Below are positions 1-9,225 of a stretch of DNA of 64,000 nucleotides, piece by piece. How positions within the stretch are numbered: position 1 is the first letter of the stretch; each line of letters opens with the position of its first letter. The notes beneath the pieces are model-generated. The model was not told where the DNA came from, made no database searches, and saw nothing but the letters and a program-made list of their open reading frames with translations. The DNA lies in the NCBI RefSeq assembly GCF_005937885.2, contig NZ_CP042176.1:5575501-5639500 (forward strand), in the 5' to 3' direction. This DNA comes from Bradyrhizobium sp. KBS0727 (GTDB taxonomy: Bacteria; Pseudomonadota; Alphaproteobacteria; Rhizobiales; Xanthobacteraceae). The position numbers and the translations under genes are program-made.

Positions 1-1
1 G

Positions 2-235
2 AACGCCGGCATGGCGATGGGCGGCATCGCACGGGTGTCGCAGATCCAGTTGCTGCAACCCTTCGTCACCTTCGCGCTGGCGTCATACTTCAACGGCGAG
101 ACCATCACGCTGCAGATCCTGCTGTTCGCGTCAGCCGTGGTCGCAACGGTGGCGATATCGACGCGCACCCGTGGCCGGGCAGCGCCCGCGGCACCGAAAC
201 GGGACCGGGAGCCGCCTCAGCTCGCGGCCTCCTAA
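2..235 (+). CDS. EamA/DMT-family transporter, C-terminal fragment
   Basis: The reading frame enters from the left edge, so only the last 77 or so residues are visible. They contain two hydrophobic stretches (about IQLLQPFVTFALASYF and LQILLFASAVVATVAI) and a short Pro/Arg-rich cytoplasmic tail, as at the end of a 10-TM EamA/RhaT-type drug/metabolite exporter. The stop codon overlaps by a few bases the stop of the convergent gene on the other strand. The substrate cannot be inferred. Family assignment comes from the texture of the last two TM helices only. Confidence 0.6.
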   Translation, partial: NAGMAMGGIARVSQIQLLQPFVTFALASYFNGETITLQILLFASAVVATVAISTRTRGRAAPAAPKRDREPPQLAAS

Positions 236-618
236 TCGATCAGGTCCGGATTTTCAGCGACAAGCTCCCGCCGGGTTTTTTCCGACCGTATGGCGCGAAG
301 CAGCACCCGCGCGGTCTTCATGTGCCCCGCCTTGACCGACAGGCCGATGATCTGGCTGACCGAGACGTCGCGCATCTGGTCGTCGGAAATCTGCTTGGCA
401 ATTTCGAGGGCGCGCCTGACGGCCGCCTGGTAACGCTCGCCTTCGACTGCCTTCTGCTTTTCGTCCTTGCGACCGTTGCCGGTCGCCATTGTTTCGGCAA
501 TGGCCCGGGCGGAAGCGCAGATCTCGCGGATCTTCTGCGCCGCGCCGATGTCGCCAAGCGGCTGATCGGCGGCAAATTCCCAGACGTCCGGTGGCCGATC
601 TTTATGGAACCAGCGCAT
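232..618 (-). CDS. conserved hypothetical cytoplasmic protein
   Basis: A 128-residue soluble protein beginning MRWFHKDRPPDVWEF. I chose this ATG because AAGGGG lies 8 bases upstream; in-frame starts further out (ATG at 657, TTG at 672) have weaker ribosome-binding sites. The body is helical and charged, with no signal peptide, membrane segment or recognised catalytic motif. It lies downstream of the ABC exporter on the same strand and converges with the EamA gene. I do not recognise the family. Confidence 0.55.
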   Translation of the reverse strand: MRWFHKDRPPDVWEFAADQPLGDIGAAQKIREICASARAIAETMATGNGRKDEKQKAVEGERYQAAVRRALEIAKQISDDQMRDVSVSQIIGLSVKAGHMKTARVLLRAIRSEKTRRELVAENPDLID

Positions 619-682
619 CGCGTAAGCCCCTTCGATGCCGGAAATATATTCCGGCATCGATCCCGTTAGCAAGAATGCGCAG

Positions 683-2497
683 CTATTCCGCGGCCGAGAT
701 GCGGCCGAACTCGGTCGCCTGCCGCTCGAACAGCCCGCGATAGATTCCGCCGGGGCGCGCCTTCAGCACGGCGTGGGTGCCGTGCTCGACGATCTCGCCG
801 CGATCGAACACCAGAATCCGGTCGAGGCTGCGCACCGTCGACAGCCGGTGCGCAATCACGATCGAGGTACGGCCCTTCATCAACCGGTCCATCGCCTGCT
901 GGATCAGCCCCTCCGATTCCGAATCCAGGCTCGACGTCGCCTCGTCCAGGATCAGCACCGGCGCATCGGCCAGAAACGCCCGCGCCAGTGCGACGCGCTG
1001 CCGCTCGCCGCCCGACAGCTTGACGCCGCGTTCGCCGACCAGCGTGCCATAGCCCTTCGGCAGCCGCAGGATGAACTCATGCGCGTTCGCCAACCGCGCG
1101 GCCTGCTCGATCGCCGCCATGGAGGCGCCCGGCCTGCCATAGGCGATGTTATCGGCCAGCGTCCGGTGAAACAGGATCGGCTCCTGCTGCACGATCGCGA
1201 TCTGGCTGCGCAGCGAATGCTGCGTCGCCTGCGCGATATCCTGGCCGTCGATCAGGATCTTGCCGCCGCCGATATCGTAGAGCCGCTGCACCAGCTTGAC
1301 GAAAGTGGTTTTGCCGGAACCGGAACGGCCGACCAGGCCGACCCGTTCGCCGGCGCGGATATCGACCGACAGGCCGTCATACAACGGCGAGCGATGCCCG
1401 CCGTAATGGAACGTCACGGCATCGAACACGATGCGGCCGCCCTGGATGTCGATCGGCGTTGCAGCGGGCGCGTCGGCAATGCCGACCGGCTCGCCATGGA
1501 TAGCAACCAGTTCCTCCATGTCATTGACCGAACGCTGCAGGTTGTTGATGTGCATGCCGACGTCCCGCAGATAGGCGTGGATGATGTAGTAGCTGGTCAG
1601 CACATAGGTGACGTCGCCCGGCGAAGCGCGCCCGGCAATCCAGAGCAGGATCGCGCCGCCGATCACGGAGGCGCGAAAGCACAGCAGCACCCCGAGCTGC
1701 GCCGTCGAGGTGTAATTGTAACGCAGCCAGGTCCGCCGCACGCGGGTGCGCCATCGGCTGATGACGCCCTCCAGCCGCGCGTCCTCGCGCGCTTCGGCGC
1801 CAAAGGATTTCACCACCGCGTTACAGGTCAAGGCATCGGCCAGCGTGCCGCCGACCTTGGTGTCCCAGGCATTGGAAACCCGAGCCGCCGGCGCGATGTA
1901 GTTCATCGAAAACGCAATCGTCATCGACACATAGACCAGCGTTCCCGCCGCGATCACTGCGCCGAGCACAGGCCAGTGCAGCCCGAGCAGGATCATCGAG
2001 CCCAGCAACACCAGCAGCGACGGCGCCAGCGCCATCAGGATGGTGTCATTGAGCAGGTCGAGCGCCCACATGCCGCGCGTGATCTTGCGCACGGTCGATC
2101 CGGCAAAGCTGTTGGCGTGCCAGTCGGTCGAAAAGCGCTGCACGCGCGCGAAGGCATCGCGCGACACGTCGGACATCAGCTTCAGCGTGAACGGCACGAT
2201 CGCCTGCAAACCGCTCAGGCGCAGGATCATCGACAACAGGCCCAGCGCCACGATCCCGCCAAAGGCTGTGAACGCGGCATGCCGTGCCGCCGGATCCGAA
2301 GCGCCTAAGGTGAGCGCGTCGACCAGCCAACCGGAGAAGACCGGCATGAACAGGTCCGCCGCGGTCGCGCCAAGGAAGCCGCCGGCGACGAGGGCCGCGC
2401 GGCCGGGCTGTTCGAGCCAGTGACGGAACACGAACGGGATCACCACGCGCATCGCCGCGGGACGTTTGTTGAGTTGACTGGTCATTTGAGTGGTCAT
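683..2497 (-). CDS. ABC exporter, fused permease and ATPase (MsbA/MDR type)
   Basis: A half-transporter with an N-terminal six-helix membrane domain and a C-terminal nucleotide-binding domain. Visible motifs are Walker A GRSGSGKT, Q-loop IVQQEP, signature LSGGERQ, Walker B LILDEATSSLD and H-loop IAHRLS. It should homodimerise in the inner membrane and export a lipid or amphipathic drug; the substrate is not determinable. The start is uncertain: ATG 2497 has a GGATGA-like site and sits well before the first helix, while an in-frame ATG at 2557 lacks a clear Shine-Dalgarno. A 23-codon ORF with a strong ribosome site lies upstream on the same strand. Confidence 0.88.
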   Translation of the reverse strand: MTTQMTSQLNKRPAAMRVVIPFVFRHWLEQPGRAALVAGGFLGATAADLFMPVFSGWLVDALTLGASDPAARHAAFTAFGGIVALGLLSMILRLSGLQAIVPFTLKLMSDVSRDAFARVQRFSTDWHANSFAGSTVRKITRGMWALDLLNDTILMALAPSLLVLLGSMILLGLHWPVLGAVIAAGTLVYVSMTIAFSMNYIAPAARVSNAWDTKVGGTLADALTCNAVVKSFGAEAREDARLEGVISRWRTRVRRTWLRYNYTSTAQLGVLLCFRASVIGGAILLWIAGRASPGDVTYVLTSYYIIHAYLRDVGMHINNLQRSVNDMEELVAIHGEPVGIADAPAATPIDIQGGRIVFDAVTFHYGGHRSPLYDGLSVDIRAGERVGLVGRSGSGKTTFVKLVQRLYDIGGGKILIDGQDIAQATQHSLRSQIAIVQQEPILFHRTLADNIAYGRPGASMAAIEQAARLANAHEFILRLPKGYGTLVGERGVKLSGGERQRVALARAFLADAPVLILDEATSSLDSESEGLIQQAMDRLMKGRTSIVIAHRLSTVRSLDRILVFDRGEIVEHGTHAVLKARPGGIYRGLFERQATEFGRISAAE

Positions 2498-2890
2498 GGC
2501 GTCATCCGGCTGCGCCCACGCGCATGCCGACTCCATCTGGACGACGCGTGACAGCATCAAACTGATGCGAAAGCGTCGATAAATTAACAGGTAACCCGTT
2601 GGGAGACTTTGGAGATCGGCAACCCCGAGATCAGGAAATCAGGTGGTCCGATCGATGCTGGCGGAGTGCGCCCTCAAAGGGCGAGACAGGCGTCCGGCAT
2701 AAATACTGAACGCGGACGGGCGGTCTGCGAATAAGACGAAATCATGCAAATCCTCCCCGGTTCGAGTGATAATGCGCTGCTTATAAATGCATCACGCACA
2801 ATTTGCAACATGACAAGCGCGTGAGCGTGCATCCGTTCACGCGAACTTCAACCAACGCCGGCAGGTGACTTCAGTCAGTACCTGGTCTCG
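2498..2890. other. intergenic region upstream of the ABC exporter
   Basis: About 390 bases between the exporter start and the end of the outer-membrane protein gene. Apart from the short ORF at 2674-2745 it is non-coding and noticeably AT-richer around 2755-2820, which suits a promoter reading toward the exporter. I could not fix -35 and -10 boxes with confidence. Confidence 0.4.
2674..2745 (-). CDS. possible 23-aa leader peptide or small protein
   Basis: An ATG at 2745 is preceded by GGGGAGG six bases upstream, a near-perfect Shine-Dalgarno, and opens 23 codons ending in TGA. The peptide starts MISSYSQTARPRS and ends DACLAL. It has no TM segment. It lies 177 bases upstream of the exporter start on the same strand, where a regulatory leader peptide could sit. 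The evidence is the ribosome site and position only; its existence as a protein is an inference. Confidence 0.35.
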   Translation of the reverse strand: MISSYSQTARPRSVFMPDACLAL

Positions 2891-3703
2891 TTAGTACTTG
2901 GCGACGACCGGGCCGCCGAAGCGGTAGTTGAGGCGCAGCGTGACCATGTCGATGTCCTGACGAATCCGTTCGCTGTGGTTCAGCAACGCTGGAACAAACA
3001 GCGCAGGATCGTAGACCATCGCGACATCGCGCGACCCCATGAACAAATGATCGTATTCGAGCGCGAGCGACCAGTTAGGCGTGAACGCATATTCGCCGCC
3101 GACCCCGACCACGCCGCCCCAGCGCGTTTCACTGCCGCGGTCCGTGACAAAGCCGGCAAGCTGTCCGCCGAAGGCCGTGGTCAGAAAGCTGTCGTATTTG
3201 TCGCGGGCGACGGCGGCGCCGCCCTTCACGTAAAGCAGGACATTGTTCCAGGAATATCCAACCTGCCCGGTGAACAAGCCGATCGCGTCGATCCTGGTGC
3301 GGTTCGCAATACCTGCAAACAACAATGCATTCTGGGATGGGTTCGAACCGCTGAGGTCGGCCCAGTTGCCCTGGGCCTCCACGCCGAACACCCAGGAAGC
3401 GCTCTGCCAGCGATAGCCGATCTGGCCGCCGGCCGTTCCACCACTGGCGGTGTGGCAGCCTTCGGAGCCGGCAACGTTGAGGGTCGGAGCGACGAAAGTC
3501 GTGATCGTAAAAGGATTGATATCCCAGCATTTGCGGCTCCACGCACCGCCGCCGTTGCCGCCGATATAGAAGCCGCTCCAGTCGTAGGCGGCAACGACCA
3601 CGGGCGGTGGCGCCTTGGTAGTGGGACGCGCGGCGAGATCGGCGGCAGAAGCGCTCACGGCGCTGACGGCCAGAGCAAAAGCCGCAACAACGAGCTTGTT
3701 CAT
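2891..3703 (-). CDS. outer-membrane beta-barrel protein (Omp25/Omp31 type)
   Basis: A 270-residue protein with a clear signal peptide (MNKLVVAAFALAVSAVSASA, then ADLA). A short Pro/Ala linker leads into YDWSGFYIGGNGGGAWS, the typical opening of alphaproteobacterial Omp25/31-like eight-stranded barrels. It ends in an amphipathic strand LRLNYRFGGPVVAKY. The start was placed at the ATG of the signal peptide; a longer in-frame extension has no signal-like character. It has two non-adjacent cysteines near residues 75 and 95. Likely an abundant structural porin-like outer-membrane protein. Confidence 0.85.
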   Translation of the reverse strand: MNKLVVAAFALAVSAVSASAADLAARPTTKAPPPVVVAAYDWSGFYIGGNGGGAWSRKCWDINPFTITTFVAPTLNVAGSEGCHTASGGTAGGQIGYRWQSASWVFGVEAQGNWADLSGSNPSQNALLFAGIANRTRIDAIGLFTGQVGYSWNNVLLYVKGGAAVARDKYDSFLTTAFGGQLAGFVTDRGSETRWGGVVGVGGEYAFTPNWSLALEYDHLFMGSRDVAMVYDPALFVPALLNHSERIRQDIDMVTLRLNYRFGGPVVAKY

Positions 3704-3902
3704 CGCAATGCTCCATGGCGCCGGATCGCGCTGAGTCACGGAACAATCTATGCGATGGCACGACCAGAGGCTGTATCTCACCGGCAACATCCGCAAACGA
3801 TTGCGATAACCGGCGGCGACCTTTGATTTGACGCGTTTTCTTGACGCGAACCTGATTCCACCCACGGATCAAGTCCGAGGGCATGCTTCGCCGGAAAACG
3901 GT

Positions 3903-5495
3903 CTAGTGCGCGACCTCACCGCCCGCCGCCGAAGCCGCGGGTTTATCCAGCAGCATGACCAGGAGGCTGAGGCTGAAATAGAAAATAGTCAGCATGAAGA
4001 AGGCATCGCCATAGCCCATCACCACTGCCTGCCGGTGCACGATCTGCGACAGTTGCTTCATCGCCATCAGCGCGGCATCGCCCATGCCCTGCAGGCGCTG
4101 GGTAAACATGTTGAGGGTTTCGGTCGCGGTGGCGTTGCCCCAGTTCACCCGCTCCTGCAGCCGCACGATATGCAGATCGGTGCGTTCGTTCAGTACCTGG
4201 TTGATGACCGCCAGCCCCACCGCGCCGCCGAGGTTGCGCGTCAGGTTGAACAGGCCCGAGGCATTCTTCACCCGCTCCGGCGCCAGCGTCCCGAGCGCGA
4301 TGGTATTGGTCGGCACCATCGCGAACATCATGCCGATGCCGCGCAGGATCTGCGGCACCAGCAATTCGTAGAAATCATAGTCGCGGGTGATCCAGGTCAT
4401 CTGATAGGAGCCCAGCGCGAAGATGCACAGCCCGGCGGCGATGATGTAGCGCAGGTCGACCTTCAGCATCAGCCGCCCCACGATCGGCGCGGTGAAGAAC
4501 ATGGTGATGCCGGAGACGAACATGGTCTCGCCGATCATCAGCGCGCTGTAGCCGCGCACTTCGGCGAGATAGCGCGGATACATGTAGGTCAGGCCGTAGA
4601 GTCCGATGCCGATGCAAAACGAGATCAGGCAGCCGATGCCGAAATTGCGGTCATTGAAGGTTCTGATATCGACGATCGGCTCTTTCGCGGTCAGCACGCG
4701 CCAGAAGAAGGCGATGGCCGAGATAGCGCAGACCGCAGCACAGGTTGCCACCGACGTGTCCTGCAGCCACTCATATTGCGGGCCCTCTTCCAGCACATAT
4801 TCGAGCGAGCCGAGAAAGCCCGCCATGAACAACAAGCCCCACCAGTCGAAATGCTCGAGCAGCGCGAAGTTCGGCTCGTCGAAATCCACCAGTGCCAGCA
4901 CGCCGATGGTGATGCCGATGCCGGGGACGATGTTGATGAAGAACAGCCAGTGCCACGACATCATGTCGGTGATGTAACCACCGACCGTCGGACCGATGGT
5001 CGGCGCCAACGTCGCGACCAGGCCGATGATCGGGCCGACGATGTAGAATTTCTCGCGCGGAAACACCGTGTAGGCGGAGGCGAACACGGTCGGGATCATG
5101 CCCGCCCCGAGGAATCCCTGGATCGCGCGCCACAGGATCATCTGCTCGATGGTCGAAGCGAAGCCACAGAAGAAACTCGCGATCGTGAAGCCGGAAGCGG
5201 AAATCGCAAACAGCAACCGGGTGCCGAACGCGCGCGACAGGAATCCGGAGAGCGGGATCGCGATTACCTCGGCGATCAGATACGAGGTCTGAACCCACGA
5301 CACTTCGCTGGAGGATGCCGAAAGGCCGGCCTGGATTTCAGACAGCGACGCCGAGACGACCTGGATGTCCAGGATCGACATGAACATCCCGAACACCATG
5401 ATGAGAAACGCAAACAGCCGTCGCGGCGGAATCCGCTCGGACGTCTGCGCCGCTGATTTCATCATGCCGGGGGGAGCGGTGGTGGCGTCAGCCAT
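3903..5495 (-). CDS. MFS drug:H+ antiporter, DHA2/EmrB type
   Basis: A 530-residue polytopic protein with about 14 hydrophobic segments. The N-terminus resembles DHA2 transporters (IMVFGMFMSILDIQVVSASLSEI, then SEVSWVQTSYLIAEVIAIPLSGFLSR). It should form a tripartite efflux system with the periplasmic adaptor encoded 48 bases upstream on the same strand. The intervening gap contains a small GC hairpin. The pair diverges from a tetR gene across an operator-like palindrome, so expression is probably induced when the repressor binds a ligand. Substrate unknown. Confidence 0.92.
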   Translation of the reverse strand: MADATTAPPGMMKSAAQTSERIPPRRLFAFLIMVFGMFMSILDIQVVSASLSEIQAGLSASSSEVSWVQTSYLIAEVIAIPLSGFLSRAFGTRLLFAISASGFTIASFFCGFASTIEQMILWRAIQGFLGAGMIPTVFASAYTVFPREKFYIVGPIIGLVATLAPTIGPTVGGYITDMMSWHWLFFINIVPGIGITIGVLALVDFDEPNFALLEHFDWWGLLFMAGFLGSLEYVLEEGPQYEWLQDTSVATCAAVCAISAIAFFWRVLTAKEPIVDIRTFNDRNFGIGCLISFCIGIGLYGLTYMYPRYLAEVRGYSALMIGETMFVSGITMFFTAPIVGRLMLKVDLRYIIAAGLCIFALGSYQMTWITRDYDFYELLVPQILRGIGMMFAMVPTNTIALGTLAPERVKNASGLFNLTRNLGGAVGLAVINQVLNERTDLHIVRLQERVNWGNATATETLNMFTQRLQGMGDAALMAMKQLSQIVHRQAVVMGYGDAFFMLTIFYFSLSLLVMLLDKPAASAAGGEVAH

Positions 5496-5543
5496 GATCT
5501 GCCCGGAACCTGCACCGGGCTCGCGCCCGGCGCTTCAAGGAAA

Positions 5544-6857
5544 TTACTGCGGATGAATCGCCGTCGTCGAATCGAGGTCGGCGTCGCTGTCCGCATCGGC
5601 GGCGCCTTCGCGGGTATCGACGGTCGTGTAGACCGACATCCCCGCGCGCAACAGGTTCTGCTTCGCCACGTCCTTCGGCACGCGGATGCGGACCGGCAGC
5701 CGCTGCACGATCTTGGTGAAATTGCCGGTGGCGTTGTCGGGCGGCAGCAGCGTGAACACCGAACCCGCGGCCGGCGAAATGCTGTCGACGATACCCGCGA
5801 ACTTGCGCAGGCCATAGGCATCGACCTTGATCGTCACCGGCTGGCCGGGGCGGATGCGCTTGAGCTGGGTTTCCTTGTAGTTGGCGTCGATGAAGACGTC
5901 GTTGAGCGGCACCACGTTGGCGAGCCGCTGGCCGGCCTGGATGTAATCGCCGGTGTTGACGAGCCGGTTGGAGAAGGTGCCATCGACCGGAGCGCGCACC
6001 GAGGTAAAGGCGAGATCGCGCTCGGCCTTCGCAAGCGACGTCTGCAATTCGGCAAACTGGGCCTGGGCTTCCGCCTGCTGCGCCCTGGTGACTTCGACAT
6101 TGTCGCGCGCCGCGTCATAGGCCGCCTGCGCCGCCTTCACGGCCGCCACGCCCTGGTCGCGGCCGGCCTCGGATTGCTCGAAGGTCGCGCGCGAGGCAAA
6201 TCCCTTGGTGGTCAACGCCTGCTGACGATCATAGTCGAGACCCGCGCGCTTCAGCGCCGCTTCCGAGGAAGCAAGCTGGGCGCTGGCCTGCTCGACCGCG
6301 CTGACCAGCGCGGTCACCTGGCGGCCGATCCGGTCGATGGTGGCCTGCTGGGTCGCAATCCTGGTGCGCGCGGCATCCACCGCGATCCTGTAATCGCCGT
6401 CGTCGATCTTGAAGATGACGTCGCCGGTATGAACGATCGAATTGTCGGCAGGCAGAATCGCGGCGACATGGCCCGCCACCCGCGCGCCGAGCGTGGTGTT
6501 GTTGGCGCGGACATAGGCGTCGTCGGTCGAGACATAGAAGCGGCCGACGAGCAGGAAATAGACGCCGTAGCCGACGGCCGCGAGCGCCAGCAATCCGAAC
6601 ACGCCCATCATGATGAATTTGCGCTTGCCCGGCTTGGCGCCGACGGCAGGCTTGTCAGTGATCTTGGCCGGCGGCGCGGCCGGATTCTCGGTGGCCGGAC
6701 CGGCCGGCGTCTCCGCGGGGCGGCGCCTGGTTTCTTCCGTCACGTGGGTCCGCAACTGATCCGCCAGCTGGGCGGTGGCGTCTCGCGAAACTTCGCCCTC
6801 TGCCGTTTCCGGCTCGGTGCGAACAACGCGGGCTGCCTGGTCTCTCGTTGCGGCCAT
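5544..6857 (-). CDS. HlyD/EmrA-type membrane-fusion protein
   Basis: A 437-residue adaptor. After an Ala/Pro-rich cytoplasmic N-terminus there is one TM helix (FIMMGVFGLLALAAVGYGVYFLLV). Then come the EmrA opening VSTDDAYVRANNTTLGARVAGHV, a long coiled-coil hairpin rich in Ala/Gln/Glu, and the barrel-sandwich return (TSVRAPVDGTFSNRLVNTGDYIQAGQ). The ATG at 6857 has GGGGAGG just upstream and was preferred over a farther in-frame start. It is the first gene of the adaptor-MFS operon and faces tetR at 7047. Confidence 0.92.
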   Translation of the reverse strand: MAATRDQAARVVRTEPETAEGEVSRDATAQLADQLRTHVTEETRRRPAETPAGPATENPAAPPAKITDKPAVGAKPGKRKFIMMGVFGLLALAAVGYGVYFLLVGRFYVSTDDAYVRANNTTLGARVAGHVAAILPADNSIVHTGDVIFKIDDGDYRIAVDAARTRIATQQATIDRIGRQVTALVSAVEQASAQLASSEAALKRAGLDYDRQQALTTKGFASRATFEQSEAGRDQGVAAVKAAQAAYDAARDNVEVTRAQQAEAQAQFAELQTSLAKAERDLAFTSVRAPVDGTFSNRLVNTGDYIQAGQRLANVVPLNDVFIDANYKETQLKRIRPGQPVTIKVDAYGLRKFAGIVDSISPAAGSVFTLLPPDNATGNFTKIVQRLPVRIRVPKDVAKQNLLRAGMSVYTTVDTREGAADADSDADLDSTTAIHPQ

Positions 6858-6939
6858 TACCGGCCTCCCCATTCCGATTTCGCGATGCAAGTGCGGCCAA
6901 AAACCGGCCGCCTAGGCATCGTCACCCTCAAAAGTATCA

Positions 6940-6960
6940 TTGACCGAACGGTTCGGTCAA
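6940..6960. promoter_or_regulatory. 21-bp perfect palindrome, probable TetR operator
   Basis: Half-site TTGACCGAAC, one central base, then its exact complement GTTCGGTCAA. It sits between the divergent efflux operon (start 6857) and tetR (start 7047), where the regulator would repress both. Each arm includes a TTGACC/GGTCAA edge that could overlap a -35 box. Operator function is inferred from symmetry and position. Confidence 0.8.
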
Positions 6961-7046
6961 GATACATTCTCACCCATCGGACCATAGAGCGAAAAACCCT
7001 TCCGGCCGGTATCCCGGGTTGAAATCTTTCGCGAGAAGATAAACCA

Positions 7047-7688
7047 ATGGTTGCAGCCACTCCAAACACGATTCATCTCGCCGCCGAAGAAGATTCTTCG
7101 AAGCGCCGGCAGATTCTGGACGGCGCCCGCAAGGTTTTCATGGATCTCGGCTTTGACGGCGCCAGCATGAACGAAATCGCGCGCTCGGCCGCCGTCTCCA
7201 AGGGCACGCTGTATGTCTATTTCGCCGACAAGAACCGGTTGTTCGAGGCGATCGTCGAGGAAGAGGCGCTCGAACGCGGCCAGCTCTCGTTCAATTTCGA
7301 TCCCGGGCGCGATGTCGTCACCACGCTTCGCGCGTTCGGGCAGACCTTTATCCAATCGCAATGCCGGCCCGGCGGTGGCTCTTCAATCCGAACCGTGATG
7401 GCGATTGCCGAGCGGATGCCAGAGGTCGGCCGGCGGTTCTACGAGAACGTGCTGGAGAAGACCAACAACCGCCTTGCCGATTACCTCAGGACGCATGTCG
7501 GACCGAACGATCTCGCGATCGACGACTGCCACCTCGCAGCATCGCAATTCACGATGATGTGCCAGGCTTCGCTGTTTCTGCCGTTCATTTTTCAGGCCGC
7601 CCCCGCCCCTTCGGCGGAACGCATCGCCGAAGTGGTCGAGAGCGCGACCAAGATGTTCCTGGCAATGTATCGGGCGAAGCCAGCGTAA
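7047..7688 (+). CDS. TetR/AcrR-family repressor, probable regulator of the efflux pair
   Basis: A 213-residue protein with the canonical N-terminal helix-turn-helix: RRQILDGARKVFMDLGFDGAS, then EIARSAAVSKGTLYVYFADKNRLFEAIV. The helical C-terminal ligand domain carries several hydrophobic positions (FTMMCQASLFLPFIF). It is transcribed divergently from the EmrAB-type pair with the 21-bp palindrome between them, so local control and autorepression are the simplest reading. The inducer is unknown. Confidence 0.9.
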   Translation: MVAATPNTIHLAAEEDSSKRRQILDGARKVFMDLGFDGASMNEIARSAAVSKGTLYVYFADKNRLFEAIVEEEALERGQLSFNFDPGRDVVTTLRAFGQTFIQSQCRPGGGSSIRTVMAIAERMPEVGRRFYENVLEKTNNRLADYLRTHVGPNDLAIDDCHLAASQFTMMCQASLFLPFIFQAAPAPSAERIAEVVESATKMFLAMYRAKPA

Positions 7689-7713
7689 CGGCGAGTGCGT
7701 TGTTTCAGGCTGA

Positions 7714-9225
7714 TCAGGCCGCCCGATGCCGATGCAGGGACAGCGGGGTTGGCGCCGCGACGGCGCGGTTGCGTCCCGCATGCTTCGCTTCATAGAGCGC
7801 CAGATCGGCCGATTTGACCAGGTCGCCTGGCACCAGCCCGACCTGCGGAACCATGGCGGCGACGCCGATGCTGATCGTCGGGCAAATATCGGGACGCCCT
7901 TGCTGCTGGCTGCGCAACGACAGCACGCTGGCGCGGATCTCCTCGGCAACGCGGCAGGCCCCCTCGACCGATTCGCCCGGCAACAGCACCGCGAACTCCT
8001 CGCCGCCATAGCGCGCGCTGAGGTCGGATACGCGTCTTGTCCCGTTGGCGATGCAGGCTGCGATGGAGGTAAGCGCCGCATCACCGGCCTGATGCCCGTG
8101 TGCGTCGTTGTAGGCCTTGAAGCTGTCCGCATCGATCATCAGCAGCGCGAGCGGATCTGCCGACCGCTGCGAACGGCGCCATTCGCTGGACAGCACCTCA
8201 TCGAATTTCCGCCGGTTGTAAAGCCCGGTCAGGCCGTCGGTGCTCGCGAGCAGCGCGAGCTGGTTTTCGGCGGCGGTTCGTCGTTTCAGCGCCAACGCCA
8301 GAAACACGGTCAGCGCCATCGTGATTGCGCAAAGTGCCAGCATGATCGAGCCGATCAGCCAGACTTCCCGCCACCAGTCGGCATAAATGGTTTCGAGCGA
8401 AACACCCTGGACGATCAGCAGCGGATGATGACCGACTTGCTGAAAGACGAACAGGCGCCGAACGCCGTCGAGGATCGAAGCCGTTTCGTACCAGCCGTTC
8501 TGCACCTGAGGGAATTGCTGGAATACTCGGGATTTGCGCAGACTCTGCCCGATCGTGTCGATGTCGAACGGCGCCCGCATCAGAATGGTGCCGTCCGCAG
8601 CGATCAGGTTCATCGAATCCCCGTGACCGAACTTCAGCTTGCTGAACAGGCTGTGGAAGTAGCTCAGGCGCATGCTGCCGGCGACGATCCCGCCAAACGA
8701 TCCGTCCGGGTTGGTGATCCGCCGGCTGAGTCCGATCAGGTACTGTCCATCAGCCGCCACCCAGGGACGGCTGATATACAGGCCAGCGTCCGCTTGCCTG
8801 ACGTGAATCTGAAAAAAATCCAGGCCGGAATAACTCGCCTCGGCAGGCACCAGCGATCGCGAGTCGAGCACGACCTTGCCGAGACGATCCGTCACCAGAA
8901 TCGACCCCATATCCTTGGCGGTAGCCGCACGGTCGAACAGTACGACCTGCCGCAGTTCCGGACTAATCTTGTCGATCTCGGGCAGCTTCAAGCCATCGAC
9001 GACCGCCTGCAGCGACAGATCGTAGAGCTCGATGTTTCGGTCGATTTCGCTGGCGAGGCTGGAAACCAGATTGGCGGCGGCATCCCGGCTGTGCAGGTAG
9101 TCCCTGTCGCCGGCCTGCCAGAGAATCCAGCCGCAAATCGCAGAGAAGCTCAGCGTCACGGCGAGCCCCAGCATCAACAGCCACTTGGTCGGCGCGGTCT
9201 TTTGCCTTGCGAAGCGCGTAGTCAT
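7714..9225 (-). CDS. membrane-anchored diguanylate cyclase with periplasmic Cache-like sensor
   Basis: About 503 residues. TM1 lies at about residues 15-36, then a periplasmic region of about 240 residues with PDC/Cache texture (DSRSLVPAEASYSGLDFFQIH, then WVAADGQYLIGLSRRI). TM2 follows (WLIGSIMLALCAITMALTVFLALAL), then a GGDEF domain. The active-site motif is GGEEF at about 407-411, a competent variant. An RVSD inhibitory I-site lies five residues before it, so product feedback by c-di-GMP is expected. The next gene on the minus strand is far away, so it appears monocistronic. Confidence 0.92.
   Translation of the reverse strand: MTTRFARQKTAPTKWLLMLGLAVTLSFSAICGWILWQAGDRDYLHSRDAAANLVSSLASEIDRNIELYDLSLQAVVDGLKLPEIDKISPELRQVVLFDRAATAKDMGSILVTDRLGKVVLDSRSLVPAEASYSGLDFFQIHVRQADAGLYISRPWVAADGQYLIGLSRRITNPDGSFGGIVAGSMRLSYFHSLFSKLKFGHGDSMNLIAADGTILMRAPFDIDTIGQSLRKSRVFQQFPQVQNGWYETASILDGVRRLFVFQQVGHHPLLIVQGVSLETIYADWWREVWLIGSIMLALCAITMALTVFLALALKRRTAAENQLALLASTDGLTGLYNRRKFDEVLSSEWRRSQRSADPLALLMIDADSFKAYNDAHGHQAGDAALTSIAACIANGTRRVSDLSARYGGEEFAVLLPGESVEGACRVAEEIRASVLSLRSQQQGRPDICPTISIGVAAMVPQVGLVPGDLVKSADLALYEAKHAGRNRAVAAPTPLSLHRHRAA

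Noticed and set aside
635..2308. 557-codon plus-strand open frame
   Set aside because: It is antisense to the ABC exporter, which has all ATPase motifs. The frame is Arg/Ala/His-rich with no domain, as expected for a GC-rich shadow frame.
3828..5456. 542-codon plus-strand open frame
   Set aside because: Antisense to the MFS exporter; composition is Arg/His/Asp-rich without any domain.
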